Assembly: GCF_019793465.1 (NCBI RefSeq)
Contig: NZ_JAILYJ010000008.1
Location: 186,001-250,000 of the forward strand
Direction of reading: 5' to 3'
Length of the DNA: 64,000 bases
Origin: Rhizobium croatiense
GTDB taxonomy: Bacteria; Pseudomonadota; Alphaproteobacteria; Rhizobiales; Rhizobiaceae
The stretch's first letter is position 1. Each line of letters opens with the position of its first letter. Shown piece by piece: positions 16,122 to 24,131 of the stretch. The notes below the pieces were generated by a model that worked only from the letters and a program-made list of their open reading frames with translations, searched no databases and was not told where the DNA came from. The position numbers and the translations under genes are program-made.

Positions 16122-17255
16122 CTAGTGTTTGTGGCCGCGGGCCAGTTGACGCTCCATGAACTGCGAGTAGCGCGACATGCCGAAACAGAAGATCCAGTAG
16201 ACGAGCGCCGCAAAAAGGTAGCCCGTCGTCGAGATCGTGGGACCGGCCCAGCTCGGATCGACCCGAGCAGCCTCGACCGCCTTTAGAAAATCGGCGATCC
16301 CGACGACCGCCACCAATGTCGTATCTTTGAACAAACCGATGAAGGTGGAGACGATGCTCGGGATGACCACCTTGAGCCCTTGGGGGAGGATGATGAGCCG
16401 CATCGCATTGAAGTAGCCGATGCCAAGCGATTTCGCGGCTTCATGCTGGCCCTTCGGAATGGCTTGAAGGCCCGCGCGGACCACTTCTGCCATGTAGGCG
16501 GATGAAAACAGCGCAATGGCGATAAGGGGACGAAGCAGTCTGTCCGGCGTCAAATAGTCCGGCACGAAAAGCGGCATCATGAAATTCGCCATGAACAGCA
16601 CGGTGATGAACGGCACCCCGCGCACGACTTCGATATAGATGACGCAAACCGCCCGCACGATTGGCAGCTTCGACATTCGGCCAAGCGCTAGCAAAACGCC
16701 GAGTGGTAGCGAAAAGACGATTCCGACGACCGACATCAGAAGGGTGATCAGAAGGCCGCCCCATAAAGTGGTGTCGATCACCGGCAGGCCCAGCATCGTC
16801 ATGCCGCGCAGCAGCACAAAGGCCAGAATGGGATAGGCAATGAAGAACAGGAGCGCGGCCACGTCGCGACGGGGAGCTGGGTTCCAGAGGAGCCAGCCAA
16901 TTAGAACGGCGCCGACAGCTTCCGTCAAATCGACGCGCCAACGTTGCTCTACAGGATATGCGCCGTAGCGCAGGTAATCGAATTTCTCGGCGATGAAGGG
17001 CCAGCAGGCACCGTCCGGATTTGCAAGGCATGCTTCCTTGCCCCCCGTCCAGACCGCGTTTAATATCGCGAAGCTGAGAAAATCGTGAAGCAGCCATATC
17101 GCGATCACTGAAGAGGCGATCGTGAGCATTCCCGAGAATGGGCTGGAGAACAGGTTCTTCCTCAGCCAGCCACCCATGGCAAGACGGGCATCGACCGGTG
17201 GTTTCATCGATGGCAGGATAGAACTGTCATCATATGTCAGCGCGCGCTTGTCCAT
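16122..17255 (-). CDS. AapM-like amino-acid ABC transporter permease, 377 aa
   Basis: A polar-amino-acid permease of the HisMQ/AapM type: an N-terminal cytoplasmic segment, about eight membrane helices, and the EAA loop EVVRAGLQAIPKGQHEAAKSL (near residues 265-285) with the conserved G. The YGAYPVEQRWRVDLTEAVG segment in the periplasmic insert is typical of AapM proteins. It starts 3 bp after the AapQ-like gene ends, so the two are coupled. It forms the membrane pair of the importer encoded here, for which no ATPase gene is seen in the window. Confidence 0.9.
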   Translation of the reverse strand: MDKRALTYDDSSILPSMKPPVDARLAMGGWLRKNLFSSPFSGMLTIASSVIAIWLLHDFLSFAILNAVWTGGKEACLANPDGACWPFIAEKFDYLRYGAYPVEQRWRVDLTEAVGAVLIGWLLWNPAPRRDVAALLFFIAYPILAFVLLRGMTMLGLPVIDTTLWGGLLITLLMSVVGIVFSLPLGVLLALGRMSKLPIVRAVCVIYIEVVRGVPFITVLFMANFMMPLFVPDYLTPDRLLRPLIAIALFSSAYMAEVVRAGLQAIPKGQHEAAKSLGIGYFNAMRLIILPQGLKVVIPSIVSTFIGLFKDTTLVAVVGIADFLKAVEAARVDPSWAGPTISTTGYLFAALVYWIFCFGMSRYSQFMERQLARGHKH

Positions 17256-17258
17256 GGG

Positions 17259-18446
17259 TCACCTCTCTACGATCGCAAGCCGCTGGTTGAAGAGGTTCAT
17301 TGCCATCGACGTGAGCAAGGAGATCGCAAGATAAACCGAGAGCGTGATGGCCATCACCTGGATCGCAGCGCCCGTCTGGTTCAGCACCGTGCCGGCAAAG
17401 ACCTGCACCAGGTCCGGATATCCGATGAACACAGCGAGCGAGGAGTTCTTGATCAGATTGAGATACTGGCTCGTCAAGGGAGGAACGATGATACGCAGAG
17501 CCTGGGGAATAATGACGAGGCGGAGGGTCTTGCCGGGTGGCAGGGCGAGTGCATATGCGGCTTCGGTCTGCCCCCTGGGTATGGCCAGGATCCCTCCCCG
17601 GACGATTTCGGCGATATAGGATGCCGTGTAGACGGATAGGCCAATAAGGAGCGCTGCGAACTCCGGATACAGCTGATGTCCGCCCCTGAAGTTGAAGCCG
17701 ACCAGTTTGGGCTCCAGGAACGACACCGGGTTTCCGGTCGTAATAACAGCAAGTAGCGGCAAGCCAATCATGAGCCCGGCGCACGAAGCCAAGATCGGAA
17801 GCTGCCTGCCGGTTCGCTTTTGAACGCCCTTTGCATGCATGTAGAATGAAGCCGACAATACCCCGGCGATCAGGATTGCAACGCCTACCACACTGGCACC
17901 CGGATGAAGCTGGATTTCGGGAAATATCAGTCCGCGGTTGTTGAGGTAGATGCCGCCCGGGATCGCGATGGATGCCTTTGGAGCCGGCAGCGGCTTCAGA
18001 ACCGCGTTGTACCAGAAGAGAAGTTGCAGAAGGAGCGGAACGTTGCGGATAATCTCGACATATGATGCCGAGACCTGAGCGACGATCCAGTTGTCGGAGA
18101 GTCGCGCCACGCCGACGACGAAACCCAATATCGTGGCGAACAGAATGCCGAGACCGCCGGCGACGAGAGTGTTCACGACCCCCACCCAGAACGCGCGTCC
18201 ATATGTCGAGAGCGAGTCGTATGGGATGAGGGTTTGGTTGATGGCGAACCCGGCTGTTTCATTCCAAAAGTCGAGCGACAGCGGAATGCCGCGCGCGCTC
18301 ATATTGGACACCGTCTGGATTCCGATGGCGGCGGTCAGGGTCAAAAGGCTGCCCGCGAGCAACGCCTGGTAGACAACACCTCTGACCCTTGGATCGTCAA
18401 AGGACAGGTTCCGGCGCAGTTGGGAAGGGAGTGAAAGATCGGACAT
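17259..18446 (-). CDS. AapQ-like amino-acid ABC transporter permease, 395 aa
   Basis: Matches the AapQ subgroup in length and layout. The first helix (ALLAGSLLTLTAAIGIQTVSN) is followed by LDFWNETAGFAINQTLIPYD, typical of AapQ. Then come SASYVEIIRNVPLLLQLLFW and the EAA loop AEIVRGGILAIPRGQTEAAY, with a large periplasmic insert between. It lies 67 bp after the binding-protein gene. With the AapM-like protein it would form the channel of a general or broad amino-acid importer. Confidence 0.9.
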   Translation of the reverse strand: MSDLSLPSQLRRNLSFDDPRVRGVVYQALLAGSLLTLTAAIGIQTVSNMSARGIPLSLDFWNETAGFAINQTLIPYDSLSTYGRAFWVGVVNTLVAGGLGILFATILGFVVGVARLSDNWIVAQVSASYVEIIRNVPLLLQLLFWYNAVLKPLPAPKASIAIPGGIYLNNRGLIFPEIQLHPGASVVGVAILIAGVLSASFYMHAKGVQKRTGRQLPILASCAGLMIGLPLLAVITTGNPVSFLEPKLVGFNFRGGHQLYPEFAALLIGLSVYTASYIAEIVRGGILAIPRGQTEAAYALALPPGKTLRLVIIPQALRIIVPPLTSQYLNLIKNSSLAVFIGYPDLVQVFAGTVLNQTGAAIQVMAITLSVYLAISLLTSMAMNLFNQRLAIVER

Positions 18447-18513
18447 TTCTCATCCACCGAGCTGTCTTGAAGGAACTGGCGCGGCGGTCCGCGCCAGCCT
18501 GTCAAAATTCCAA

Positions 18514-19527
18514 CTAGCGGATGGGAGGGGCGTATTGCAGCCCGCCCTTGTTCCAGAGGTCGTTCGCGCCGCGGCTGATCTTCAGCGGCGAATCCTTGCC
18601 GATCGAACGGTCGAATATTTCTCCGTAATTGCCAACCTGTTTGATGACATCCGCCGTCCAAGTGTCCTTGAGACCGAAATCCTTTCCGATGCTTCCCTCG
18701 ACACCGAGAAGGCGGCCAATATTCGGATTGGCGGAGGATTTCATCTCGTCGACATTTTGCGACGTGACGCCGAATTCCTCTGCAGCGACCAGGATATAGA
18801 GAGTCCACTTGGCGATATTGAACCACTGGTCGTCGCCCTGGCGTACGACCGGGCCAAGAGGTTCCTTCGAAATCAGGTCGGGCAGCACGACGCTGTCATC
18901 GGGCTTGGCCATGCGCATGCGGGACGCGTTCAAGGTCGAGCTGTCCGCCGACATAGCGTCGCACCGCCCTTCCTCGAAGGCCTTGACGACGGATTCTTCG
19001 TCCGCGAAGCCGACGCTCGTATAGGTGATATTCTGCGCCCGGAAATAGTCGGCGATATTCAATTCCGTCGTCGTGCCCTGCGTCACGCAGATGGAGGCGC
19101 CGTTGAGGTCCTTGATCGCACCGATGTTATCGGATTTGCGGACCATAAATCCTTGGCCATCATAGAAATACGTGCCGGCGAACAGGATGCCAAGGGTAGA
19201 GTCACGCGACGATGTCCAGGTTGCGTTGTGCGCCAGGATGTCGATCTCGCCAGACTGCAGGGCCGTGAACCGGTCTTTCGGCGTGAGCGGAATGAACTTT
19301 ACCTTCTTGGCATCCCCGAGCACGGCCGCGGCGACTGCCCGGCAATAGTCGACCACAAAGCCGGTCCATTTGCCGTCGTTGTCGGGAAGGCTGAATCCCG
19401 CAGTCGCCGCATTCGTGCCACAGGTCAGCACCCCATTTTTCTGCACGTTTTCGAGAGTCGTCGCCTGCGCGGCCGTGGCGCACAGCACGGTGGAAAGGCC
19501 GAGAAATGCTTTTATGATGGTTTTCAT
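18514..19527 (-). CDS. AapJ-like periplasmic amino-acid-binding protein, 337 aa
   Basis: The ATG at 19527 with AAGGGGA upstream opens a signal peptide (AFLGLSTVLCATAAQA). The mature part has the SBP_bac_3 pattern: TLENVQKNGVLTCGT at the N-terminus, the DYCRAVAAAVLGD strand, TPKDRFTALQSGEIDILA, NATWTSSRD, CVTQGTTTELN and ADSSTLNASRMRM. It would bind an L-amino acid in the periplasm and hand it to the AapQM-like permeases. A longer frame from 19608 exists but has no signal peptide at its start. It lies downstream of the LysR gene, same strand, gap 123 bp. Confidence 0.9.
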   Translation of the reverse strand: MKTIIKAFLGLSTVLCATAAQATTLENVQKNGVLTCGTNAATAGFSLPDNDGKWTGFVVDYCRAVAAAVLGDAKKVKFIPLTPKDRFTALQSGEIDILAHNATWTSSRDSTLGILFAGTYFYDGQGFMVRKSDNIGAIKDLNGASICVTQGTTTELNIADYFRAQNITYTSVGFADEESVVKAFEEGRCDAMSADSSTLNASRMRMAKPDDSVVLPDLISKEPLGPVVRQGDDQWFNIAKWTLYILVAAEEFGVTSQNVDEMKSSANPNIGRLLGVEGSIGKDFGLKDTWTADVIKQVGNYGEIFDRSIGKDSPLKISRGANDLWNKGGLQYAPPIR

Positions 19528-19650
19528 GGCGGGTCCCCTTTTGTTGATTACAGGGAGCGTCGCCGAAAGCCGTTCATCAGTCAAATTCATATTCGTCATC
19601 ACGAACATGAGTAAGGTTCATTGTCTGGGTATTTGGTCATCCCGTGCCGC

Positions 19651-20598
19651 TCAAAGCACCTGGCCCTTCATGATTTCGACTTTTGTCTTTTGTGACCCGT
19701 CGTAGATTTGTGAGATGACTTGCGTGAGCCAAATCATGCCGGGATCCGCTGCCATGTGATGCTGAAGCAGCAATGACGTGCTTACGTTTTCGATCCTGAG
19801 CGGTGGCGCCACCACCTTCACCTCGCTCGCATCGTCGAGGATATGGAGAATTCCGTCCCCGCAGTGGGTAATGAATTCCGTTCCCCTGAGGACCCAGGGC
19901 AGTATGAGATAGTTCGATATCGTGGCGACGATATTCCGCTTCAATCCCGCCGCCTTGAGCGCAATATCTGCCAGGCCGGACGAGACGCCGTCGGCGGAAA
20001 TCTGCAAATGCGACGCGGCAAGATAGGCATCCAGGGTCAAGCCCTGCTTGGCGATGGCGCTGCCGCTCCAAACTGCGCAGAGCAGGCGGTCCTGGCCCAG
20101 TTCGATTCTCGCTACACGTGGATCGTCTCGGATCGAAGCACCGGTCAGGGCGCAATCTACCTGCCTGAGGTGGATGGCGTTGAGTATTTCGATGCCATTG
20201 GCCGGTATGATGTTGAGCGTTGCGTGCGGGGCTTGCCGGGCAAATTCCCGCAACAATTCCGGGACAAAGACCATCGCATGGTAATCGGTAAGTCCCACAC
20301 GGAAGTTGCGACGCGTCGATGCCGGATCAAATATTTGGTGCCTGTCGATCGAGGAGCGTATCGTGCTCAGCGCGCCTGAAATCTCCGAGAGAAGCTCCAC
20401 GGCGCGCGGTGTGGGACACATGACTGAGCCATCTCGCGTGAACAAGTCGTCGCGGAAGAGCATCCTCAGCCTTCCCAGTGAATGACTGATGGCAGACTGC
20501 GTTCTGCCCAGACGCTCCGCCGTGCGCGTGACGCTTCGTTCACGCATCATGATGTCGAAAACTCGGAGCAAATTCAGGTCCAAATCGTCGAATTGCAT
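19651..20598 (-). CDS. LysR-family transcriptional regulator, 315 aa
   Basis: The N-terminal helix-turn-helix is clear: LNLLRVFDIMMRERSVTRTA, then ERLGRTQSAISHSLGRLR; the effector domain follows (residues ~90-300). The start is the ATG at 20598 with AGAGGGG upstream; a longer frame from 20658 is not needed. It is the first gene of the minus-strand cluster, so it may regulate the following amino-acid importer and aminotransferase, although LysR genes are more often divergent from their targets. The ligand is unknown. The closest subgroup by eye is the NodD/NahR/LinR-like branch, because of LDLNLLRVFD and PTPRAVEL. Confidence 0.9.
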   Translation of the reverse strand: MQFDDLDLNLLRVFDIMMRERSVTRTAERLGRTQSAISHSLGRLRMLFRDDLFTRDGSVMCPTPRAVELLSEISGALSTIRSSIDRHQIFDPASTRRNFRVGLTDYHAMVFVPELLREFARQAPHATLNIIPANGIEILNAIHLRQVDCALTGASIRDDPRVARIELGQDRLLCAVWSGSAIAKQGLTLDAYLAASHLQISADGVSSGLADIALKAAGLKRNIVATISNYLILPWVLRGTEFITHCGDGILHILDDASEVKVVAPPLRIENVSTSLLLQHHMAADPGMIWLTQVISQIYDGSQKTKVEIMKGQVL

Positions 20599-20705
20599 GG
20601 AGCCCCTCTGAAGTTGGTGCGTCGGCCCAGACCGATGTTCGTAAACGACTTTCTGCATGAAGGTAAGGCAAGGAACGGCACGGATCTTCGTTTCGCGGCT
20701 CTTTC

Positions 20706-21279
20706 GTGAGGTCCGGCATTTTGGCGCTCACGGGTGGGGCCTACGAAATCGTCCGGCAGCTACACCTTGACGGGGCTATCGGAAATCCTACCCGTGTGGG
20801 CAGTTCGGCCATGGGGCTTATGGTTCGACGAGACATCGACATAACGATGTCTTGTCCCAGGCTGGATGCCGGCACGCTCGAAGCATTCGGGGTATCGGCG
20901 CTCGTCTTATGCAGAAGGCCGAGAGCGTCGTCGCAGTACGTTTTCGAAATGACACCGGCGCATGGAACACCGAGCCGGACAACCATCCCGATGGGTTTTA
21001 TCTCTGGCTATCGGTTCGCACGCAGAACCAGTCGATGTGGACCATCGATATCTGGCTGGTAGACCAGCCGGACACGCAACCCGATCTCGCGCACCTGAAG
21101 ACGCTGCTGCCACGCATGAAGATCAGGACCGCGAAACAATCCTGCAGATCAAAAAAGCCGTGGCTGAGCGACCGCAGACGAAAGATAAGATTTCGAGCGC
21201 ACTCGTATATGAGGCCGTTATGGATCATGGGGTCGAACTGTCGATGAGTTCGAGTTGGCATCAAGGATACGCAGGCTAG
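20706..21279 (+). pseudogene. Frameshifted nucleotidyltransferase-like gene, two frame changes
   Basis: Three overlapping frames each carry one consecutive block of what reads as one protein. The first gives LALTGGAYEIVRQLHLDG and MVRRDIDITMSCPRLD (20706 to ~20895), the second VRFRNDTGAWNTEPDNHPDG and DIWLVDQPDTQPDLAHLKTL (~20890 to ~21115), the third ILQIKKAVAERPQTKDKISS and VYEAVMDHGV (~21120 to 21279). Two frameshifts are needed. The order and the DID-type acidic motif suggest a minimal nucleotidyltransferase, but I am not sure of the family. No good ribosome site is seen. Probably a decaying gene. Confidence 0.55.
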
Positions 21280-21402
21280 AAGTGCACCCTCGCGCGCCCG
21301 AGCAGTTGTCGTTTGGACAGAGAGCAGTATGCAGGCGGCCCATATGGGTCGTCGCCCTCATTCGACATCGTGCAGCAACTCTGGCGGACGGTTCGCTACA
21401 GG

Positions 21403-22083
21403 TCAGCGTCCAAGGCTGCCAGCGGCGGCGATGATCTCCGCCGCGGTCGGGAAGATGCAAAGGCTGCTCGGCCCGTCGAGCGCTTCGATTTGAGCCCAGC
21501 CGATGGTGCCGTTCGCATCGACCAGGAAGTGCCCGACAAGCTGAGTAGCGTGCTTCTCGAATATGGCGTTATCGGCTTCATTAAGCTCGAAGTGGTCCTT
21601 AGCGTTGAGGATCGTGTTGGCTTCCATCGGCTGTAGCGGTTCTGGCAGCTCGCCCGTTGGGTTGATGCGTGCCGCTTGGAATTGCGCCATCGTTGCGCCA
21701 TATGGCCATTCGGGCTGACCGCTGCTCGCATCGGGCAAGAACTCTGCATGCGGCACGCCGTAGGCGCGATGTGTGCGGCAGTCGGGGTCGCACAGAAGCG
21801 TTACCGGCGTCGGCCGGTGGCGGAAATACAGGCGGGCGCGTTCCACCGGCGTGTTGATAACGGCCACGGTCTCCAGCCCGGCGGCGCGCAGGGTTGGCTG
21901 CACGCCGGCGAGCTGTTCTACCTGACGCCGGCAGAACGGGCAGTGCAGCCCGCGAAAGAAGCCGATCAAGAACGGGTGACCCCTCAAGTCGGCGAGCGAG
22001 ACCGTTCCGTCGAAATTGGCCGTGGCCAGCGCAAACGCCGGCGCGGATTCTCCAGGCTGCAGCGGGCGCTTCTGGTCTGCCAT
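21403..22083 (-). CDS. AhpC/TSA peroxiredoxin-like protein, 226 aa
   Basis: Starts at the ATG at 22083 with GAGGAA upstream. The thioredoxin-fold signature is FFRGLHCPFCRRQVEQL (~residues 45-62), a Cys-Pro-Phe-Cys motif typical of bacterial peroxiredoxin-like/AhpC-TSA proteins. Other motifs are ADLRGHPFLIGF and LLCDPDCRTHRAYGV; a C-terminal ATQLVGHFLVDANGTIGW matches the strand after the active site. It probably reduces peroxides or acts as a thiol reductase in the cytoplasm. It stands alone between the pseudogene and the DUF1127 gene. Confidence 0.85.
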   Translation of the reverse strand: MADQKRPLQPGESAPAFALATANFDGTVSLADLRGHPFLIGFFRGLHCPFCRRQVEQLAGVQPTLRAAGLETVAVINTPVERARLYFRHRPTPVTLLCDPDCRTHRAYGVPHAEFLPDASSGQPEWPYGATMAQFQAARINPTGELPEPLQPMEANTILNAKDHFELNEADNAIFEKHATQLVGHFLVDANGTIGWAQIEALDGPSSLCIFPTAAEIIAAAGSLGR

Positions 22084-22350
22084 GGGAATAATTCCTCTTT
22101 CTCCAGCTGAACGACCGAAATTCAACTGTATCACTTGTCGCAAGAAGGCCAAACGCTCGATGTTGAGATGACGAGGGCGGTTCGGCATGCCATTCGCAGC
22201 TCCGACCGGTGTCGAAGCCGCCCCCGGCCTCTTGCCAGCATCGGCCCATCAATCCGTGGCCACCCTGTCCATCCCAGCGGTCCTGCTGCTATCCGCTCAC
22301 CATGGATCATCCTTTTAGCGACGAAGCTGCCCCCGGAGTGGGCACCGGGA

Positions 22351-22398
22351 TCATTCAAAATCGTTGATGTTATCCATAAACTCTATTCGTTTGAATGA
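22351..22398. promoter_or_regulatory. LysR-type palindrome TCATTCAAA-N30-TTTGAATGA before DUF1127 gene
   Basis: Nine-base inverted arms at 22351-22359 and 22390-22398, about 90 bp upstream of the small DUF1127 gene, with an AT-rich spacer. Wide-spaced arms at -35/-65 fit LysR-type binding. In related alphaproteobacteria, a LysR regulator (VtlR) controls small DUF1127 genes; that this site belongs to such a regulator is inference. The rest of the 22084-22484 gap shows no gene. Confidence 0.5.
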
Positions 22399-22484
22399 TG
22401 GGTCCGCGAAGCCCATATTAGCAGCATGGACATGGACGAACCTCCCATCGCCACCATGTCCCGGCTCAAGAAAGGAACCGAAAA

Positions 22485-22685
22485 ATGACCACGCTCACCT
22501 ATCGGGGTGGTGGCAAGACCCTCACCTCCAGCGAAGGCCGCTTCGATCTGGGCCATTATGCCCACAAGCTCGTGCTCGCCTGGACCCGCTGGCAGACTGC
22601 CCGCGAAATCGAAGCCATGCCGTTCGACGTCCGCAAGGATATCGGCTGGCCGAGCACCGACGACAGCAAACACCGGACCATGTAA
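22485..22685 (+). CDS. DUF1127-like small protein, 66 aa
   Basis: A short protein whose C-terminal half matches the DUF1127 pattern: AREIEAMPFDVRKDIGWPS corresponds to the E-L-x-x-L-x-x-x-x-L-x-D-I-G core. A ribosome site AAAGGAA lies 9 bp before the ATG. A strong terminator follows its stop (22713-22745), so it is a monocistronic, probably highly expressed gene. DUF1127 proteins in alphaproteobacteria have been linked to RNA turnover and metabolic adaptation. Confidence 0.75.
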   Translation: MTTLTYRGGGKTLTSSEGRFDLGHYAHKLVLAWTRWQTAREIEAMPFDVRKDIGWPSTDDSKHRTM

Positions 22686-22712
22686 TGAATGCGACATTCC
22701 TCCTGAGATGAG

Positions 22713-22745
22713 GGCGGCGTCTGCATCTTGCAACGCCGCCTTTTT
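22713..22745 (+). terminator. Rho-independent terminator after DUF1127 gene
   Basis: Perfect 8-bp GC stem (GGCGGCGT at 22713-22720 with ACGCCGCC at 22733-22740), a 12-base loop, and five Ts directly after (22741-22745). Confidence 0.85.
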
Positions 22746-22978
22746 CGTGTCCGCCATCTCGTTCCCCATTGCACTTCAGCCCCTGAATTTCGGTTGGCTG
22801 TGAGCTCTCTTCCACCCCGCCGGCGCCCTCGCCCGGGACTTGACCGGTCAAATCGCGGTCAATGTCGCATATTTGCTCTTCCCGGCCGCATTTTTCCATG
22901 CCAGTGTCGCTTTCAGGACATCGGCGCGACGCATTCCGCGCAACGAATAGTCATCGTCCCTCGAGCATGGATTTCGCT

Positions 22979-23998
22979 ATGAACAGGATGCAGATCAAGA
23001 AGCGTTCGCTGGTCTTCTTTATGGTACCGCAATTCACCATGCTGCCCTTCTCGGCCGCCGTGGACACCTTGCGCATCGCCAATCGCATGCTCGGCTATCA
23101 GGCCTATACCTGGCGGCTCGCCTCCCTCGACGGGGAAAAAGTCTATTCCTCCTGCGGTATCGGCGTCGAGGCGAATTCCTCGCTCGCCGAGGAGCGCCGC
23201 CATCTCGGCGGCGAAAACCGGCCGGGCATGGTGCTCGTCTGTTCCGGCATCGATGTCGAGCAGTTCAACAACAAATCGGTCAATGCCTGGCTGCGCGAAT
23301 GCTACAATCGCGGCGTTGCCGTCGGCAGCCTCTGTACGGGCGCACATGTGCTGGCCCAGGCCGGGCTCTTGAACGGCAAGCGCTGCGCCATCCACTGGGA
23401 AAACCTGCCGGGCTTCTCCGAAGCCTTCCCGCAGGCGGAGGTCTATGCCGATCTCTACGAGATTGACGGCAATCTCTATACCTGCGCCGGCGGCACCGCC
23501 TCGCTCGACATGATGCTGAACCTCGTCGGCGAGGATTTCGGCGAGAGCCTCGTCAACCGCATCTGCGAGCAGCACCTGACCGACCGTGTGCGCAATCCGC
23601 ACGACCGTCAGCGCCTGCCGCTGCGCGCCCGCCTCGGCGTGCAGAATGCCAAGGTGCTGTCGATCATCGAGCTGATGGAAGGCAATCTGGCCGAGCCGCT
23701 GTCGCTGATCGAGATCGCCGACGGCGCCGGCCTCTCCCGGCGCCAGATCGAACGGCTGTTCCGCCAGGAGATGGGCCGTTCGCCCGCCCGTTACTATCTG
23801 GAAATCCGCCTCGACCGCGCCCGCCATCTGCTGGTGCAATCCTCAATGCCCGTCGTCGAAGTCGCCGTCGCCTGCGGCTTCGTCTCGGCCTCGCATTTCT
23901 CCAAGTGTTATCGCGAACTCTACCATCGCTCGCCGCAGCAGGAGCGCGCCGAGCGCAAGATGACCATGGCGACGGCAAGGCAGGCAGTCGCCGCCTGA
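22979..23998 (+). CDS. GlxA-family AraC-type regulator with DJ-1/PfpI domain, 339 aa
   Basis: The N-terminal DJ-1/PfpI-like domain (residues ~10-185) contains SLVFFMVPQFTMLPFSAAVD and VGSLCTGAHVLAQAGLL, the latter with the nucleophile-elbow Cys. The AraC helix-turn-helix pair occupies residues ~230-325 (LSLIEIADGAGLSRRQIERL and VVEVAVACGFVSASHFSKCY). It is closest by eye to the CdhR/GbdR group that controls quaternary-amine catabolism in Pseudomonas and rhizobia. The start is uncertain: ATG 22979 or 22967; no strong ribosome site. It stands alone, so its target is not shown by context. Confidence 0.85.
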   Translation: MNRMQIKKRSLVFFMVPQFTMLPFSAAVDTLRIANRMLGYQAYTWRLASLDGEKVYSSCGIGVEANSSLAEERRHLGGENRPGMVLVCSGIDVEQFNNKSVNAWLRECYNRGVAVGSLCTGAHVLAQAGLLNGKRCAIHWENLPGFSEAFPQAEVYADLYEIDGNLYTCAGGTASLDMMLNLVGEDFGESLVNRICEQHLTDRVRNPHDRQRLPLRARLGVQNAKVLSIIELMEGNLAEPLSLIEIADGAGLSRRQIERLFRQEMGRSPARYYLEIRLDRARHLLVQSSMPVVEVAVACGFVSASHFSKCYRELYHRSPQQERAERKMTMATARQAVAA

Positions 23999-24035
23999 GG
24001 TGGCCGCAACACAAGAAGCTGACCATTCCTTCGTC

Positions 24036-24107
24036 ATGCTCGGCCTTGTGCCGAGCATCTAACCACGGGTTGATTGGGCAGCAGATCCTCGGCACAAGGC
24101 CGAGGAT
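24036..24107. repeat. Paired palindromic intergenic repeat
   Basis: Two perfect inverted repeats: ATGCTCGGC-CTTGT-GCCGAGCAT type (24036-24058) and ATCCTCGGC-ACAAG-GCCGAGGAT type (24085-24107). Each is 23 bp with 9-bp arms and they are spaced by 26 bp. The core is shared in inverted orientation. The element lies between convergent genes, and this layout is typical of rhizobial mosaic repeats. No coding content. Confidence 0.65.
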
Positions 24108-24131
24108 GAAGACCAGTGGCGACAGCCCACC

